64,000 nt of DNA, from positions 1-64,000 of the forward strand of contig NZ_AOPO01000005.1 of the NCBI RefSeq assembly GCF_000336575.1, read 5' to 3'. Positions within the stretch are counted from its first letter, which is position 1, and each line of letters begins with the position of its first letter. Below, piece by piece: positions 1 through 8,353 of this stretch. The notes beneath the pieces were generated by a model. That model saw nothing but the letters and a program-made list of their open reading frames with translations, did no database searches and was not told the origin of the DNA. The position numbers and the translations under genes are program-made. The stretch comes from Vreelandella titanicae BH1 (GTDB taxonomy: Bacteria; Pseudomonadota; Gammaproteobacteria; Pseudomonadales; Halomonadaceae).

Positions 1-246
1 CTAAATTCAAGTGTAGTTAGCAGCAGTTCGCAATATATTGATGCCAGTAACGCTCAAGAGATTCCAGGGTGGACACGTTGGGATATTGGAGCAGGTTACC
101 AATTTGATGATCAGCCTATAATAGTGAGAGCTAATGTAAATAATCTCTTAGGTAAGAATTACTGGGAATCTGCTGGTGGGAGTGGCGGAAGGCTTCGCCT
201 CAGCGAGCCAAGAAGTGTAGTGCTGTCTGCAACTATGGAATTTTAG
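1..246 (+). CDS. TonB-dependent siderophore receptor, C-terminal end only
   Basis: Frame 1 is open from the first base and gives an 81-residue tail. It has the features of the last beta strands of an outer-membrane TonB-dependent receptor: a GWTRWDIGAGYQF strand, the VRANVNNLLGKNYW motif typical of siderophore receptors, and a final ATMEF ending in phenylalanine, as is usual for outer-membrane barrels. The start lies outside the window. The next gene downstream encodes an iron-siderophore periplasmic binding protein, which supports a ferric-siderophore role. The ligand cannot be told from the tail. Confidence 0.9.
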   Translation, partial: LNSSVVSSSSQYIDASNAQEIPGWTRWDIGAGYQFDDQPIIVRANVNNLLGKNYWESAGGSGGRLRLSEPRSVVLSATMEF

Positions 247-258
247 TTTTAAGTCGCT

Positions 259-280
259 ACCCCGCTGATGGCGGCGGGGT
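259..280 (+). terminator. Hairpin after the receptor gene
   Basis: A 7-bp GC-rich stem (ACCCCGC / GCGGGGT) with an 8-nt loop begins 12 bases after the receptor stop codon. The following T run is weak, so this is a possible rather than certain intrinsic terminator. Confidence 0.45.
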
Positions 281-412
281 GGCGAGTTATTAATAATTTT
301 TAGATGTTGCTGCTATAACAATAAGTGGTGCCTATCCTTGATGGGCTTAGAGAGGCCGCTTTCAGCAGCATAAAGACTACAGTTGCTTTACTAAGATCAA
401 GCAAGGACTGTC

Positions 413-1336
413 ATGCTCCGTATCTGTATCGTACGTATGCTTCTATATCGCTGCATGGTAATAATGATCCCAACTGCGTGCCTTGCACTTTCTATTCCTG
501 ACTTGGCAATTGCTTCCCGTGACATACCCTCCATTGGTTCTCTTGATTATCGCTGTACTGAAACATTATTGTCGATGGGAATAATACCTAGCGCCGTCAT
601 AGATCCGGACACTCCATACACCACGCTAGAGGGAGCGGCGCAAGCCATCAATCTCGGAACCATTATCCAGCCCAACCTTGAACTTCTTGATCAAGTCTCA
701 CCCGAGCTGGTTCTGACATCGCCGGAATTCACGCACATGGCCCCTCGACTGTCAGGTATTGCCAAGGTAAAAAGCCTAGCTCCTTATAGCTCAGAAAGCG
801 GAGCAAGTAGCTGGCAACGAATGATCTCTTTCACAAGAGGGGTGGGAGAGGCCATCGGATCTACGGATCTTGCGGAGGACATGATTAAGGAAACCGAGTC
901 GCATTTCCAAACATTGAGAAGCAGGATAGCTGGTGTTCAAATGCCAGCCTTATTGATTGTTCGCTTGATGGATCATAAACATGCCAGGGTGTTTGGTAGC
1001 AACAGTCTGTTCCAAGGTTCCCTTGAACAGCTGGGGCTGTCAAATGCTTGGCAAGGCCCCGAGAGTCACTTTGGAATCACAATGGTTAGTATCGACTCCT
1101 TAGTCGATATCAATGCCCGCCTAGTGATATTAGAAAGTCCGTACGCCACAAGTCCCAGTCGTGAACAATTCGCCGTAAGTGGTATGTGGCAACATTTGCC
1201 TATCATAAAACGCGGCGATGTCATCTTCCTACCGGCGACCTTTAACCATTTCGGCGCTCTTCCTTCTGCTCTAGGTTTCGCCGAGTCGCTTGTTGAAGCC
1301 TTGGAGGCGCAAGCGCCCCCTAATGCTGCTAGCTAA
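413..1336 (+). CDS. FhuD-like iron-siderophore ABC transporter binding protein
   Basis: 307 residues. The N-terminus has a basic then hydrophobic stretch with probable cleavage near LAIA-SRD, so the mature protein should be periplasmic. The body follows the FhuD/FepB-type periplasmic binding fold: an early PSAVIDPD segment, a LELLDQVSPELVLTSPEF segment (the common 'ill-defined site, P-D-L-V' region), and a late WQHLPIIKRGDVIFLP segment. The family carries ferric hydroxamate siderophores to an inner-membrane ABC permease; no permease or ATPase gene is visible here. The start was chosen because AAGGA lies 5 nt upstream. It follows a TonB receptor tail, consistent with one siderophore uptake locus entering the window from the left. 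Confidence 0.82.
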   Translation: MLRICIVRMLLYRCMVIMIPTACLALSIPDLAIASRDIPSIGSLDYRCTETLLSMGIIPSAVIDPDTPYTTLEGAAQAINLGTIIQPNLELLDQVSPELVLTSPEFTHMAPRLSGIAKVKSLAPYSSESGASSWQRMISFTRGVGEAIGSTDLAEDMIKETESHFQTLRSRIAGVQMPALLIVRLMDHKHARVFGSNSLFQGSLEQLGLSNAWQGPESHFGITMVSIDSLVDINARLVILESPYATSPSREQFAVSGMWQHLPIIKRGDVIFLPATFNHFGALPSALGFAESLVEALEAQAPPNAAS

Positions 1337-1365
1337 TCGCACTACTAAATAATCATTTATTTAAT

Positions 1366-2775
1366 TCATTCAATGAACCAACGGCGTGCATTGTGGTAAC
1401 AGATATCCGCAATGATCTCATCAAGCAGCTTGTGATCATTCGGTGCCAGCCCCTCAGAAACCCAACGCCCGACGATACGGCATAGCAACCTTCGGAAGTA
1501 TTCATGCCGAGGAAAGGACAAGAAGGAGCGACTGTCCGTTAACATGCCGGTGAAGGTAGACAACAGGCCCATTTGCGCCAGTTGGCTCATCTGGTTTTCC
1601 ATGCCGTCAAGTTGGTCATTGAACCACCATGCAGTCCCCGCCTGTACCTTGCCTGCTATGCCACCGCTTTGAAAGTTACCCGCCGTGGTGACGATGATGG
1701 GGTTTTTACTGGGATCCAGCGCATAAAGAATGGTGCGCGGCAGCTCATTGGTGCTATCCATGCGATTCAGCAATTTGTTTAACGGCTCGGCAATGGGCTT
1801 ATCTTGAATGGAATCAGCACCTGAGTCGCTGCCCGCCGCCGTGAGTATTTGCGTACTGTTATTACGCAGTGGCCCTATGTGAAGTTGCATTACCAGGTCA
1901 GCCCGCGCGTACCCACGGCCAAGTGCTACCAATACGGCCATACGGAAGCTCTCTGCTTCCTTGGGCTCTAAGGCTTTGCCCTGGCGGCCTTTTTTCAGAA
2001 TGGCATCAAGCTGGCTAGCGCTTAGCTCATCGGCCTGCTCTAGCTGCCCAATACCGTGGTCGGCGGCACGGCAGCCGTTGGCAATGAAGTACTCCAGGCG
2101 ATCCGTGAGTGCGCTTACCAGATGCTCGAAGGTACTGATGGGCTGTCCGGTCAAGGTCTCCAGTTTTTCAAGGTAGGCGCTGAATCCCGAACCTTCGATG
2201 GCCAGCGCGCGATCCGGGCGAAAGGTAGGCACCATGGAAAGCTCACCTTTGTGTGGCGAGGCAGCAAACGCTCGGTGGTGCTCAAGGCTATCGAGCGGGT
2301 CATCGGTGGTGCCAATGAGTTCGACCTTCATCTTTTTTAGCAAGCCCTGGGCACGGAACTCAGGCTGGCTCAGCATTGCTTGCGTGCTTTGCCAAATCTC
2401 CTCTGCGGTATCGCTGTTGATCAATTTGCCCTCATCACCAAAGTAGCGCCACAGTTCGAGATGGCTCCAGTGGTGCATGGGGTTGCCAATTGCCTTGGGC
2501 AGAATCTGGGCAAACGCCTGAAACTTCTCTTTATCTGTTGCGCTACCGGTAATGTGAGACTCTGGGACGCCCGCCCAGCGCATGACACGCCACTTGTAGT
2601 GGTCATGGCTCAGCCATAGATCGCCCAGGTTGTCCCAGCTGCGATTGTGAGCCACTTCTTCGGGCGGAAGATGGTTGTGGTAGTCAATAATCGGCAAGTC
2701 CGCAGCTACATCATGGTAGAGGCGGCGTGCTGTTTCTGTATCCAGCAAGAAATCAGTGTGTAGGTAATTATTCAT
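1366..2775 (-). CDS. uxaC: Uronate isomerase (glucuronate/galacturonate isomerase)
   Basis: 469 residues, the usual length of UxaC. The enzyme is cytoplasmic and isomerises D-glucuronate to D-fructuronate and D-galacturonate to D-tagaturonate. The N-terminal IDYHNHLPPEE motif supplies the metal-binding His33-x-His35 pair of this amidohydrolase-superfamily TIM barrel, and the sequence runs collinearly with the family to its C-terminal HNARRWF end. The start has AAGG 7 nt upstream. It is the last gene of a minus-strand unit with the GH31 gene and TRAP permeases. With the uxuA gene on the opposite arm it supplies two of the classic hexuronate steps; fructuronate reductase (uxuB) is not in the window. 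Confidence 0.96.
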   Translation of the reverse strand: MNNYLHTDFLLDTETARRLYHDVAADLPIIDYHNHLPPEEVAHNRSWDNLGDLWLSHDHYKWRVMRWAGVPESHITGSATDKEKFQAFAQILPKAIGNPMHHWSHLELWRYFGDEGKLINSDTAEEIWQSTQAMLSQPEFRAQGLLKKMKVELIGTTDDPLDSLEHHRAFAASPHKGELSMVPTFRPDRALAIEGSGFSAYLEKLETLTGQPISTFEHLVSALTDRLEYFIANGCRAADHGIGQLEQADELSASQLDAILKKGRQGKALEPKEAESFRMAVLVALGRGYARADLVMQLHIGPLRNNSTQILTAAGSDSGADSIQDKPIAEPLNKLLNRMDSTNELPRTILYALDPSKNPIIVTTAGNFQSGGIAGKVQAGTAWWFNDQLDGMENQMSQLAQMGLLSTFTGMLTDSRSFLSFPRHEYFRRLLCRIVGRWVSEGLAPNDHKLLDEIIADICYHNARRWFIE

Positions 2776-2849
2776 AGAAAAGCCTTCTGGTTTACCATTT
2801 CAGCGATAGCGGCTTGTGCAAAAGCGCCAAAGTAATGTGTTATCGCTGC

Positions 2850-5225
2850 TCATGATGCTTCTCCCACGGTGATGAGCCCGCCATGCTCTATGACGCGACC
2901 ACCGTAATTCAAGGGGCGATTTTCACCTGCTGGTAGCACTATATTGAGTTGTGAAAAAGGAAAAGGCATATCCCCAGCATGGCTGATTTGCAGTTCCAAA
3001 CTATGCTCATCGCCGGTAAGCAGCAGAGTGGTGATGCAGTGCGGGCCATCTTTGCGCTCGCCGTCATCATCGTAAATCAGTGAGGTGCAGGAAAACGATC
3101 CAGGCTGTGGAAACAGTGCCAACGTTCGGCCAACTTGCGCCTCCGGCGTTGCTTTTATGGCTTCATTAGCAAGCGGTAGTATTGATCCAGCCTTAACAAA
3201 CAGCGGCATATCCGCCAATGAAACCGGCTTCTCGAACCACGTTCCAGGGGCATGCAGTTGGCCTGTCCAGTAGTCCCACCATCCTGCATGGTTGTCGGGC
3301 AGATAGATGCGCCGCTTATCTGCGCCTTGCTCAACTACAGACGCTACGAGTAGGTCTCGACCTAGAAGGAAATCGTCGGTGTCTGCATAGGTCTGTGCGT
3401 CATTCTCGTGATCGAGAAAAGTGGGCCGTAGCATGGGTTCATGGTTGTTGACCGCCTGCCAAAGGCAGGTATAAAAATATGGCAACAAGCGGTAACGGAA
3501 TTGGATAGCGGCACGGATGCCTTCGGTAACGCTGGGGTGCGTCCAAGGCTCGGTCACAGAGCCATCGTTGTTCCAACTGTGAATGGAGAACCGGGGGTGA
3601 AAAATGCCGTTCTGAACCCAACGGAGTAAAAGCTCTGGCCCAGGTTGGGGGCCCGCAAACCCGCCTACGTCGTGCCCAATGTTGTAGATTCCCGAAAGCG
3701 ACAGGCCCAGCCCCATGCGGATATTCCAACGCAGGCTCTCCCAACTGGTTTTGTTGTCTCCCGTCCAGGTTTGGGCAAACTGTTGTAGGCCAGCACAGCC
3801 TGATCGGGTCACCACATAGGGCCGATGTTGAGGCGCGTGTTGAGACTGTGCTTCCCAAGAGGCATGAACCATCAACAGCGAATGCAAGGGCCGTATCAGC
3901 CCCACTTCGATCTCTTCACCAAAACCAACGCAGCGAGCGCCATGATCCCACACTTCAAATTCGTTGTTATCATTCCAGGTGGAAGTGATGCCGAGGTTCA
4001 GCAGTTGTTGAGTGACGTTCTCTTTCCACCAACTGAGCGTATCGGGGTTGGTGAAGTCGAGATGAGAGCCTTCATCGTCCCAGAAGCTTGAAAGCTCCGG
4101 CGTGTCAGATTCACTGTCTTGGATAAATAATTTATTGTTTGCCACTTCTGCGTAGCGCGGGTGGTTCCTTAACAAGCAGGGCTTGATGTTGGCGATCAAT
4201 CGCACCCCGGAATCATTAAAGGCTTTCGTCAATGTGGTTGGATTGGGCACCTTGTCGTTATTCCAATGAAATACATAACGCTTATCTTCAATGGAGGTGT
4301 AACCCGAAGAAAGATGAAAGCTGTCGCAGGGGATGGCCTCGTTCTCCAGCTTTCGCAAAAAGCCGATGAGCTGATCCTGAGCGTCGGGTGCATCGGTATA
4401 GGCCATGGTCGACCCGGAATAGCCCAGCGACCAGCGCGGTGGAAATGCCATCCCCCCGGTTAAGGCCAACTGGTTCTTCACCAGGTCTAGAAGCTGTAGA
4501 GACCAGCGGAAATAGTAATCCAGGTCGCCATCATCGGCCGTAAAGGAGCGATAAGGGGCGTGGTAGTTATCAAGCTCCTGCCCTATGTTCAATACACAGG
4601 TGTTCAAAGTGTCGTAGAAGATACTAAAACTACCGGTGGACGCGGTTTGGGTAAGGGTGAACGGCAGGTGTTTATACAGCGGGTCGGTGCGCTCTGCGTC
4701 ATACCCCATAGCGTCTAAACTGCGCATTTCGAAACGCCGCCCTGTCCGCTCCAACAGCCCGGCTTTTTCGCCCAAGCCATAAACCCGCTCATTGGGGTGT
4801 CGGCGTAAATAGTGGGCGTGGGCATGGTTCTTAACGCCCAGCATATAAGCGCCGGTGGGTCTGTCTTCAGTTAAATACTTCCAGCCCTCATCCACGAAGG
4901 CCTCCCACCTAAAATGCAGTGGCTGAGAGACGATGAGCCGTAAGGCATCTGTCTCGATCTGCAACTGCCCATCCGACCACCCAAGCTTGTACTGGGGACA
5001 ACTGAACCCCGTCACCGAATCACGTGAGCGGCCCTTTGGTAAGGTGTTGCCATCCGGGTTTACCGTCCATGAGCGGTTAAGGCGCCATGCACCATCTTTT
5101 AGCAGTCGCACTCGGAACAATTTGTTGTCGAGAATGTTGATGCAGATTAAATGTCTATCGTGCACTCTCAGTTGCACTGTCGTGTCGTCGTGGTGCTCCA
5201 GGCGCCAGTTTTTTAAGGTTTTCAT
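2850..5225 (-). CDS. Glycoside hydrolase family 31 (alpha-glucosidase/alpha-xylosidase type)
   Basis: 791 residues. N-terminal beta domain, then a (beta/alpha)8 barrel beginning near residue 260 (FPPRWSLGY), as usual in GH31. The nucleophile motif is TWNDNNEFE with Asp419. The acid/base motif is TWTGDNK with Asp490. No signal peptide is seen, so it should act in the cytoplasm on an imported oligosaccharide. AAGGA lies 6 nt before the start. It sits between TRAP permease genes and uxaC, and the divergent arm carries a beta-glucuronidase-like GH2 enzyme. The imported substrate may therefore combine an alpha-linked sugar with a uronic acid; that is inference. GH31 specificity (glucose, xylose, others) cannot be settled from motifs alone. 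Confidence 0.9.
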   Translation of the reverse strand: MKTLKNWRLEHHDDTTVQLRVHDRHLICINILDNKLFRVRLLKDGAWRLNRSWTVNPDGNTLPKGRSRDSVTGFSCPQYKLGWSDGQLQIETDALRLIVSQPLHFRWEAFVDEGWKYLTEDRPTGAYMLGVKNHAHAHYLRRHPNERVYGLGEKAGLLERTGRRFEMRSLDAMGYDAERTDPLYKHLPFTLTQTASTGSFSIFYDTLNTCVLNIGQELDNYHAPYRSFTADDGDLDYYFRWSLQLLDLVKNQLALTGGMAFPPRWSLGYSGSTMAYTDAPDAQDQLIGFLRKLENEAIPCDSFHLSSGYTSIEDKRYVFHWNNDKVPNPTTLTKAFNDSGVRLIANIKPCLLRNHPRYAEVANNKLFIQDSESDTPELSSFWDDEGSHLDFTNPDTLSWWKENVTQQLLNLGITSTWNDNNEFEVWDHGARCVGFGEEIEVGLIRPLHSLLMVHASWEAQSQHAPQHRPYVVTRSGCAGLQQFAQTWTGDNKTSWESLRWNIRMGLGLSLSGIYNIGHDVGGFAGPQPGPELLLRWVQNGIFHPRFSIHSWNNDGSVTEPWTHPSVTEGIRAAIQFRYRLLPYFYTCLWQAVNNHEPMLRPTFLDHENDAQTYADTDDFLLGRDLLVASVVEQGADKRRIYLPDNHAGWWDYWTGQLHAPGTWFEKPVSLADMPLFVKAGSILPLANEAIKATPEAQVGRTLALFPQPGSFSCTSLIYDDDGERKDGPHCITTLLLTGDEHSLELQISHAGDMPFPFSQLNIVLPAGENRPLNYGGRVIEHGGLITVGEAS

Positions 5226-5286
5226 TGTTTATCCTTTGATTCCTGAATTCAGGATTTAACGGTGGTCATCACCTGGAACCAACTCG

Positions 5287-6585
5287 TTAATAACCTAAAA
5301 TAAGCTGGGGCAAAAATAAGCTGATTTGTGGAACGAAGGTCACCAGTAGAACAATGGCTATCAAGACTAAATAAAATGGCAGGATGGGTTTCATCACTTG
5401 ACCAATACTCACGCCACTGATGGAGCAGCCGACAAACAGTGCTGAGCCCACTGGCGGGGTACAGATACCGACGCAGAGATTGATCGTCATGATGATGCCG
5501 AAGTGAACCGGGTCTATACCGATATCCTGCATCACTGGCATAAGGATAGGGGTGAAGATAAGCAGTGCTGGTGTCATATCCATAAAAGTACCAATCACCA
5601 GCAGTACGGCGGTAATGCACAGTAGAATGATGATCGGATTATCAGATATACCGATCATAAAAGAAGAGATCGTTAAAGGTATGTCGCCGAACGCCATGGC
5701 GCGGGACATGGCAATGGAGCAGCCGATTAAAAATAATACGATAGACGTTGTGACGACCGAGTCGATAAAGATCTTGGGAAGATCCGTTACCCCTATTTCT
5801 CTGTACCAACATAAAGACAGGAACAGTGAATAAGCAACTGCGATCGCTGAGGCTTCGGTCGCCGTAAATACGCCACTAATAATACCGCCAATCACCACTA
5901 CAATAAGGCCTAAAGGTAATATCGCCCGGCGTACTGCTGATTTAACTTCAGCAAGGGAGGGTTTCTCCGCGACGGGGTAGCCCTTTCTTTTAGATATGAT
6001 CCCTGCCACCACCATCAGGGATAAGCCCATGATGATACCGGGGATATAACCCGCCAAAAAAAGCGCGGCTATCGACGTGCCGCCAGTAATCAGCGAGTAA
6101 ACAATGAGTGTTGTGCTGGGAGGAATCAACAGGCCCGTAGGACAAGAGGTGACGTTAACGGCTGTCGAAAAAGCAGGATCATAACCCTCCCGCTTCTGGA
6201 TAGGAGCCATTACGCCCCCAACGGCCGCCGCTGACGCAACGGCTGAGCCGGATAAAGCGCCGAACAGCATATTGGAAATGATATTGACGTGGGCAAGCGA
6301 GCCAGGAAGCCTTCCGGCAAGCACTTTCGCTAAATCGATAAGGCGAAGTGCGATGCCGCCTCGATTCATAATGTTGCCAGCCAAAATGAAGAAGGGGATG
6401 GCTATTAACGTAAAGCTATCAAGCCCCGACGCTATTTGCTGGGCAACAATGCTGAGGGATTGGTCGACGCTCATGAATAGCAGGAAGGTGAGTGTCGCAG
6501 ATACGCCAATCGCGAACGCAATGGGTATGCCTAAGACCATTAAAAGCGCGAACGACCCAAAAAGCACCAGGACGGTTATATTCAT
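5287..6585 (-). CDS. TRAP transporter large permease (DctM family)
   Basis: 432 residues of almost continuous hydrophobic segments, the normal DctM length and about 12 predicted membrane spans. Family landmarks include GIPIAFAIG near the N-terminus, IPFFILAGNIMNRGG, LFGALSGSAVASAAAVG and the late PPVGSALFVGCSISG. The protein is the ion-coupled inner-membrane channel of a tripartite ATP-independent periplasmic transporter. Its gene starts one base after the small-permease stop, so translation is probably coupled. The matching binding protein is encoded on the opposite strand across the divergent promoter. The neighbouring enzymes point to a uronate or glucuronide substrate. Confidence 0.95.
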   Translation of the reverse strand: MNITVLVLFGSFALLMVLGIPIAFAIGVSATLTFLLFMSVDQSLSIVAQQIASGLDSFTLIAIPFFILAGNIMNRGGIALRLIDLAKVLAGRLPGSLAHVNIISNMLFGALSGSAVASAAAVGGVMAPIQKREGYDPAFSTAVNVTSCPTGLLIPPSTTLIVYSLITGGTSIAALFLAGYIPGIIMGLSLMVVAGIISKRKGYPVAEKPSLAEVKSAVRRAILPLGLIVVVIGGIISGVFTATEASAIAVAYSLFLSLCWYREIGVTDLPKIFIDSVVTTSIVLFLIGCSIAMSRAMAFGDIPLTISSFMIGISDNPIIILLCITAVLLVIGTFMDMTPALLIFTPILMPVMQDIGIDPVHFGIIMTINLCVGICTPPVGSALFVGCSISGVSIGQVMKPILPFYLVLIAIVLLVTFVPQISLFLPQLILGY

Positions 6586-6586
6586 A

Positions 6587-7111
6587 TTAATCTCTCTCTT
6601 GTGGAGCAGGTGCTTGTTGCGGATCGATAGTGAAGCCGCCCTCCGACTTAGGGTTAAGCCAAACCCGCCCTAAAAAGATAAAACAGTAAAAAATGATGAT
6701 TAGCCCGGAAGCTGGAATGGGACCATATACATAGCCCATGGGGAGTCTCAACGTGGGGGTGATTTGGCCCGATGCCAGCGTTCGGGAGACCATTTGCCAA
6801 CCACCCCAAACCATTACAAAGAAGGCAAAGCCAGCCACGATTAACAGTATGAGTGTATTAAGTAACTGACGTGAGCGGCCGTTTAAGGCAAGAGGCAATA
6901 TATCAATGGCGAGATGTCGAGCTTGGCCAAAGGTGTAAGCACCTCCAAGTAGCGCTAACCACATGAACAACAAGCGAGCGATTTCACTTGTCGCTGTGCT
7001 TGGGGTGCCTAGTACGTACCGGGATAATACTTGCCACGTCACACTGACGACGATGATCAACAGTATTAAAAACACAGACGTGCCAAGCACATAGTCCATT
7101 GTGCGTTTCAT
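6587..7111 (-). CDS. TRAP transporter small permease (DctQ family)
   Basis: 174 residues with four hydrophobic segments, the expected DctQ topology. The family motif region is visible as SEIARLLFMWLALLGGAYTF followed by a charged QARHLAID. It forms a membrane complex with the DctM protein encoded immediately downstream. This is the first gene of the minus-strand arm; its start lies about 90 bp from the perfect inverted repeat at 7201-7231. Confidence 0.93.
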   Translation of the reverse strand: MKRTMDYVLGTSVFLILLIIVVSVTWQVLSRYVLGTPSTATSEIARLLFMWLALLGGAYTFGQARHLAIDILPLALNGRSRQLLNTLILLIVAGFAFFVMVWGGWQMVSRTLASGQITPTLRLPMGYVYGPIPASGLIIIFYCFIFLGRVWLNPKSEGGFTIDPQQAPAPQERD

Positions 7112-7200
7112 ACGTAAGACCTCTGGTTTTATTTTTGTGTATTGGTGACTAGCTTCTTACTCCCTAGTCATTGTGCAGAGAGTCGCTTCTACTCTAAAAG

Positions 7201-7231
7201 ATGTCAACCAATTTGTTTTATTGGTTGACAT
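7201..7231. promoter_or_regulatory. 12-bp perfect inverted repeat, candidate operator between divergent arms
   Basis: ATGTCAACCAAT and ATTGGTTGACAT form a perfect 12-bp inverted repeat separated by 7 bases. It lies in the only intergenic region between the divergent dctQ and dctP arms. The TTGG/CCAA cores resemble known ExuR/UxuR-type operators of GntR/FCD regulators. A GntR/FCD regulator is encoded in the right arm (10202-10930), so that protein is the natural candidate to bind here and control both arms. Confidence 0.7.
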
Positions 7232-7346
7232 GATATAGTCGGTAAGCCATCTTGCATCTGTAACTTAGAAAGTGAGTGCCTCAATGACAGTCGGCTTTCA
7301 CGACAACAATCACAACAACAAGCATAACAAGCAGGAGAAACAGCTG

Positions 7347-8330
7347 ATGACAACAAAAGCCTTGCGACACACGGCTCTAATCAGTGCGGCGCTGTTCATG
7401 TCAGCGGCCTCAGCTCAAGCCCAGACACTGCGGCTGAACCACAATAATCCTGAAGACCATCCTACTCATGTCAGCATGCAGTACATGAGTGAACGTCTTT
7501 CAGAGCTCACCGATGGTGAACTGGATATCCGCATTTATGCCAACGCACAGCTTGGCTCGCAGCGTGAATCCATGGAGTTGGTACAAAACTGTACATTGGA
7601 TATGGCGCGCAGCAATACGGCCGAACTGGAAGCATTCGAGCCAATGTACAGCGCCATGAATTTACCTTTCATTTTTGAAAGCGAAGAGCATTTTGAACGG
7701 GTCATTAACGGAGATATTGGCCAAGATATTCTTAACGCGTCACGTGATAAAGGATTCATAGGGGTTGCCTTTTTAACCGAGGGGGCTCGCTCCTTTTATG
7801 GTGACCGGGCCATTCAATCGCCAGCAGACCTAGAGGGTCTGAATATAAGAGTACAACCAAGCCCATCAGCGGTAAGAATGGTTGAGCTGTTGGGAGGTAA
7901 TCCGACACCTATTGATTGGGGCGAGCTTTACAGTGCGCTGCAGCAAGGGGTGGTCGAGATGGCAGAAAATAACCCAACGGCCCTGACGAACGCGCGTCAT
8001 GGCGAGGTAGCAAGCCATTTTTCGCTTGATGAACATACCATCATCCCATCCGTGGTCGTCATCTCCAGCTGCGCCTGGGATCGTATGTCGGAGGATCAGC
8101 AAGCGGCGATGAGACAGGCGGCATCAGAGGCTCAGGCATTCCATTCCGATTCCTGGAATAAAGCGGCAATGGCAGCATTGGAAACCGCAGAGACTGAGAT
8201 GGGGGTTGAGATTAATGAAGTAGATAAAGCGCCCTTTATTGAAGCGGTCATGCCTATGCACGATGAAGTGGCCAACCAATCTGCTGAATTGGCCGATCTA
8301 ATCAGCCGAATCAAGTCAGAGGCTAACTAA
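7347..8330 (+). CDS. TRAP transporter solute-binding protein (DctP family)
   Basis: 327 residues from the chosen ATG. A GTG start 75 bases upstream is also in frame, but the ATG at 7347 has AGGAG 9 nt upstream and opens directly on a clean signal peptide cleaved after ASAQA. The mature protein shows DctP hallmarks: LRLNHNNPEDHP, LGSQRESMELVQ, and LNIRVQPSP carrying the conserved carboxylate-binding arginine (Arg168). It captures an organic acid in the periplasm for the permease pair encoded on the other arm. A uronate or glucuronide ligand is inferred from the neighbours. The gene is followed after 23 bases by the GH2 gene. Confidence 0.94.
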   Translation: MTTKALRHTALISAALFMSAASAQAQTLRLNHNNPEDHPTHVSMQYMSERLSELTDGELDIRIYANAQLGSQRESMELVQNCTLDMARSNTAELEAFEPMYSAMNLPFIFESEEHFERVINGDIGQDILNASRDKGFIGVAFLTEGARSFYGDRAIQSPADLEGLNIRVQPSPSAVRMVELLGGNPTPIDWGELYSALQQGVVEMAENNPTALTNARHGEVASHFSLDEHTIIPSVVVISSCAWDRMSEDQQAAMRQAASEAQAFHSDSWNKAAMAALETAETEMGVEINEVDKAPFIEAVMPMHDEVANQSAELADLISRIKSEAN

Positions 8331-8353
8331 AACCGCTGCAGGGGAGGTGGGAG

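Noticed and set aside
3439..3858. 139-codon minus-strand open frame within the GH31 gene, and many similar frames of 60-170 codons elsewhere
   Set aside because: Out-of-frame shadow of a well supported gene; no ribosome-binding site and low-complexity basic composition.
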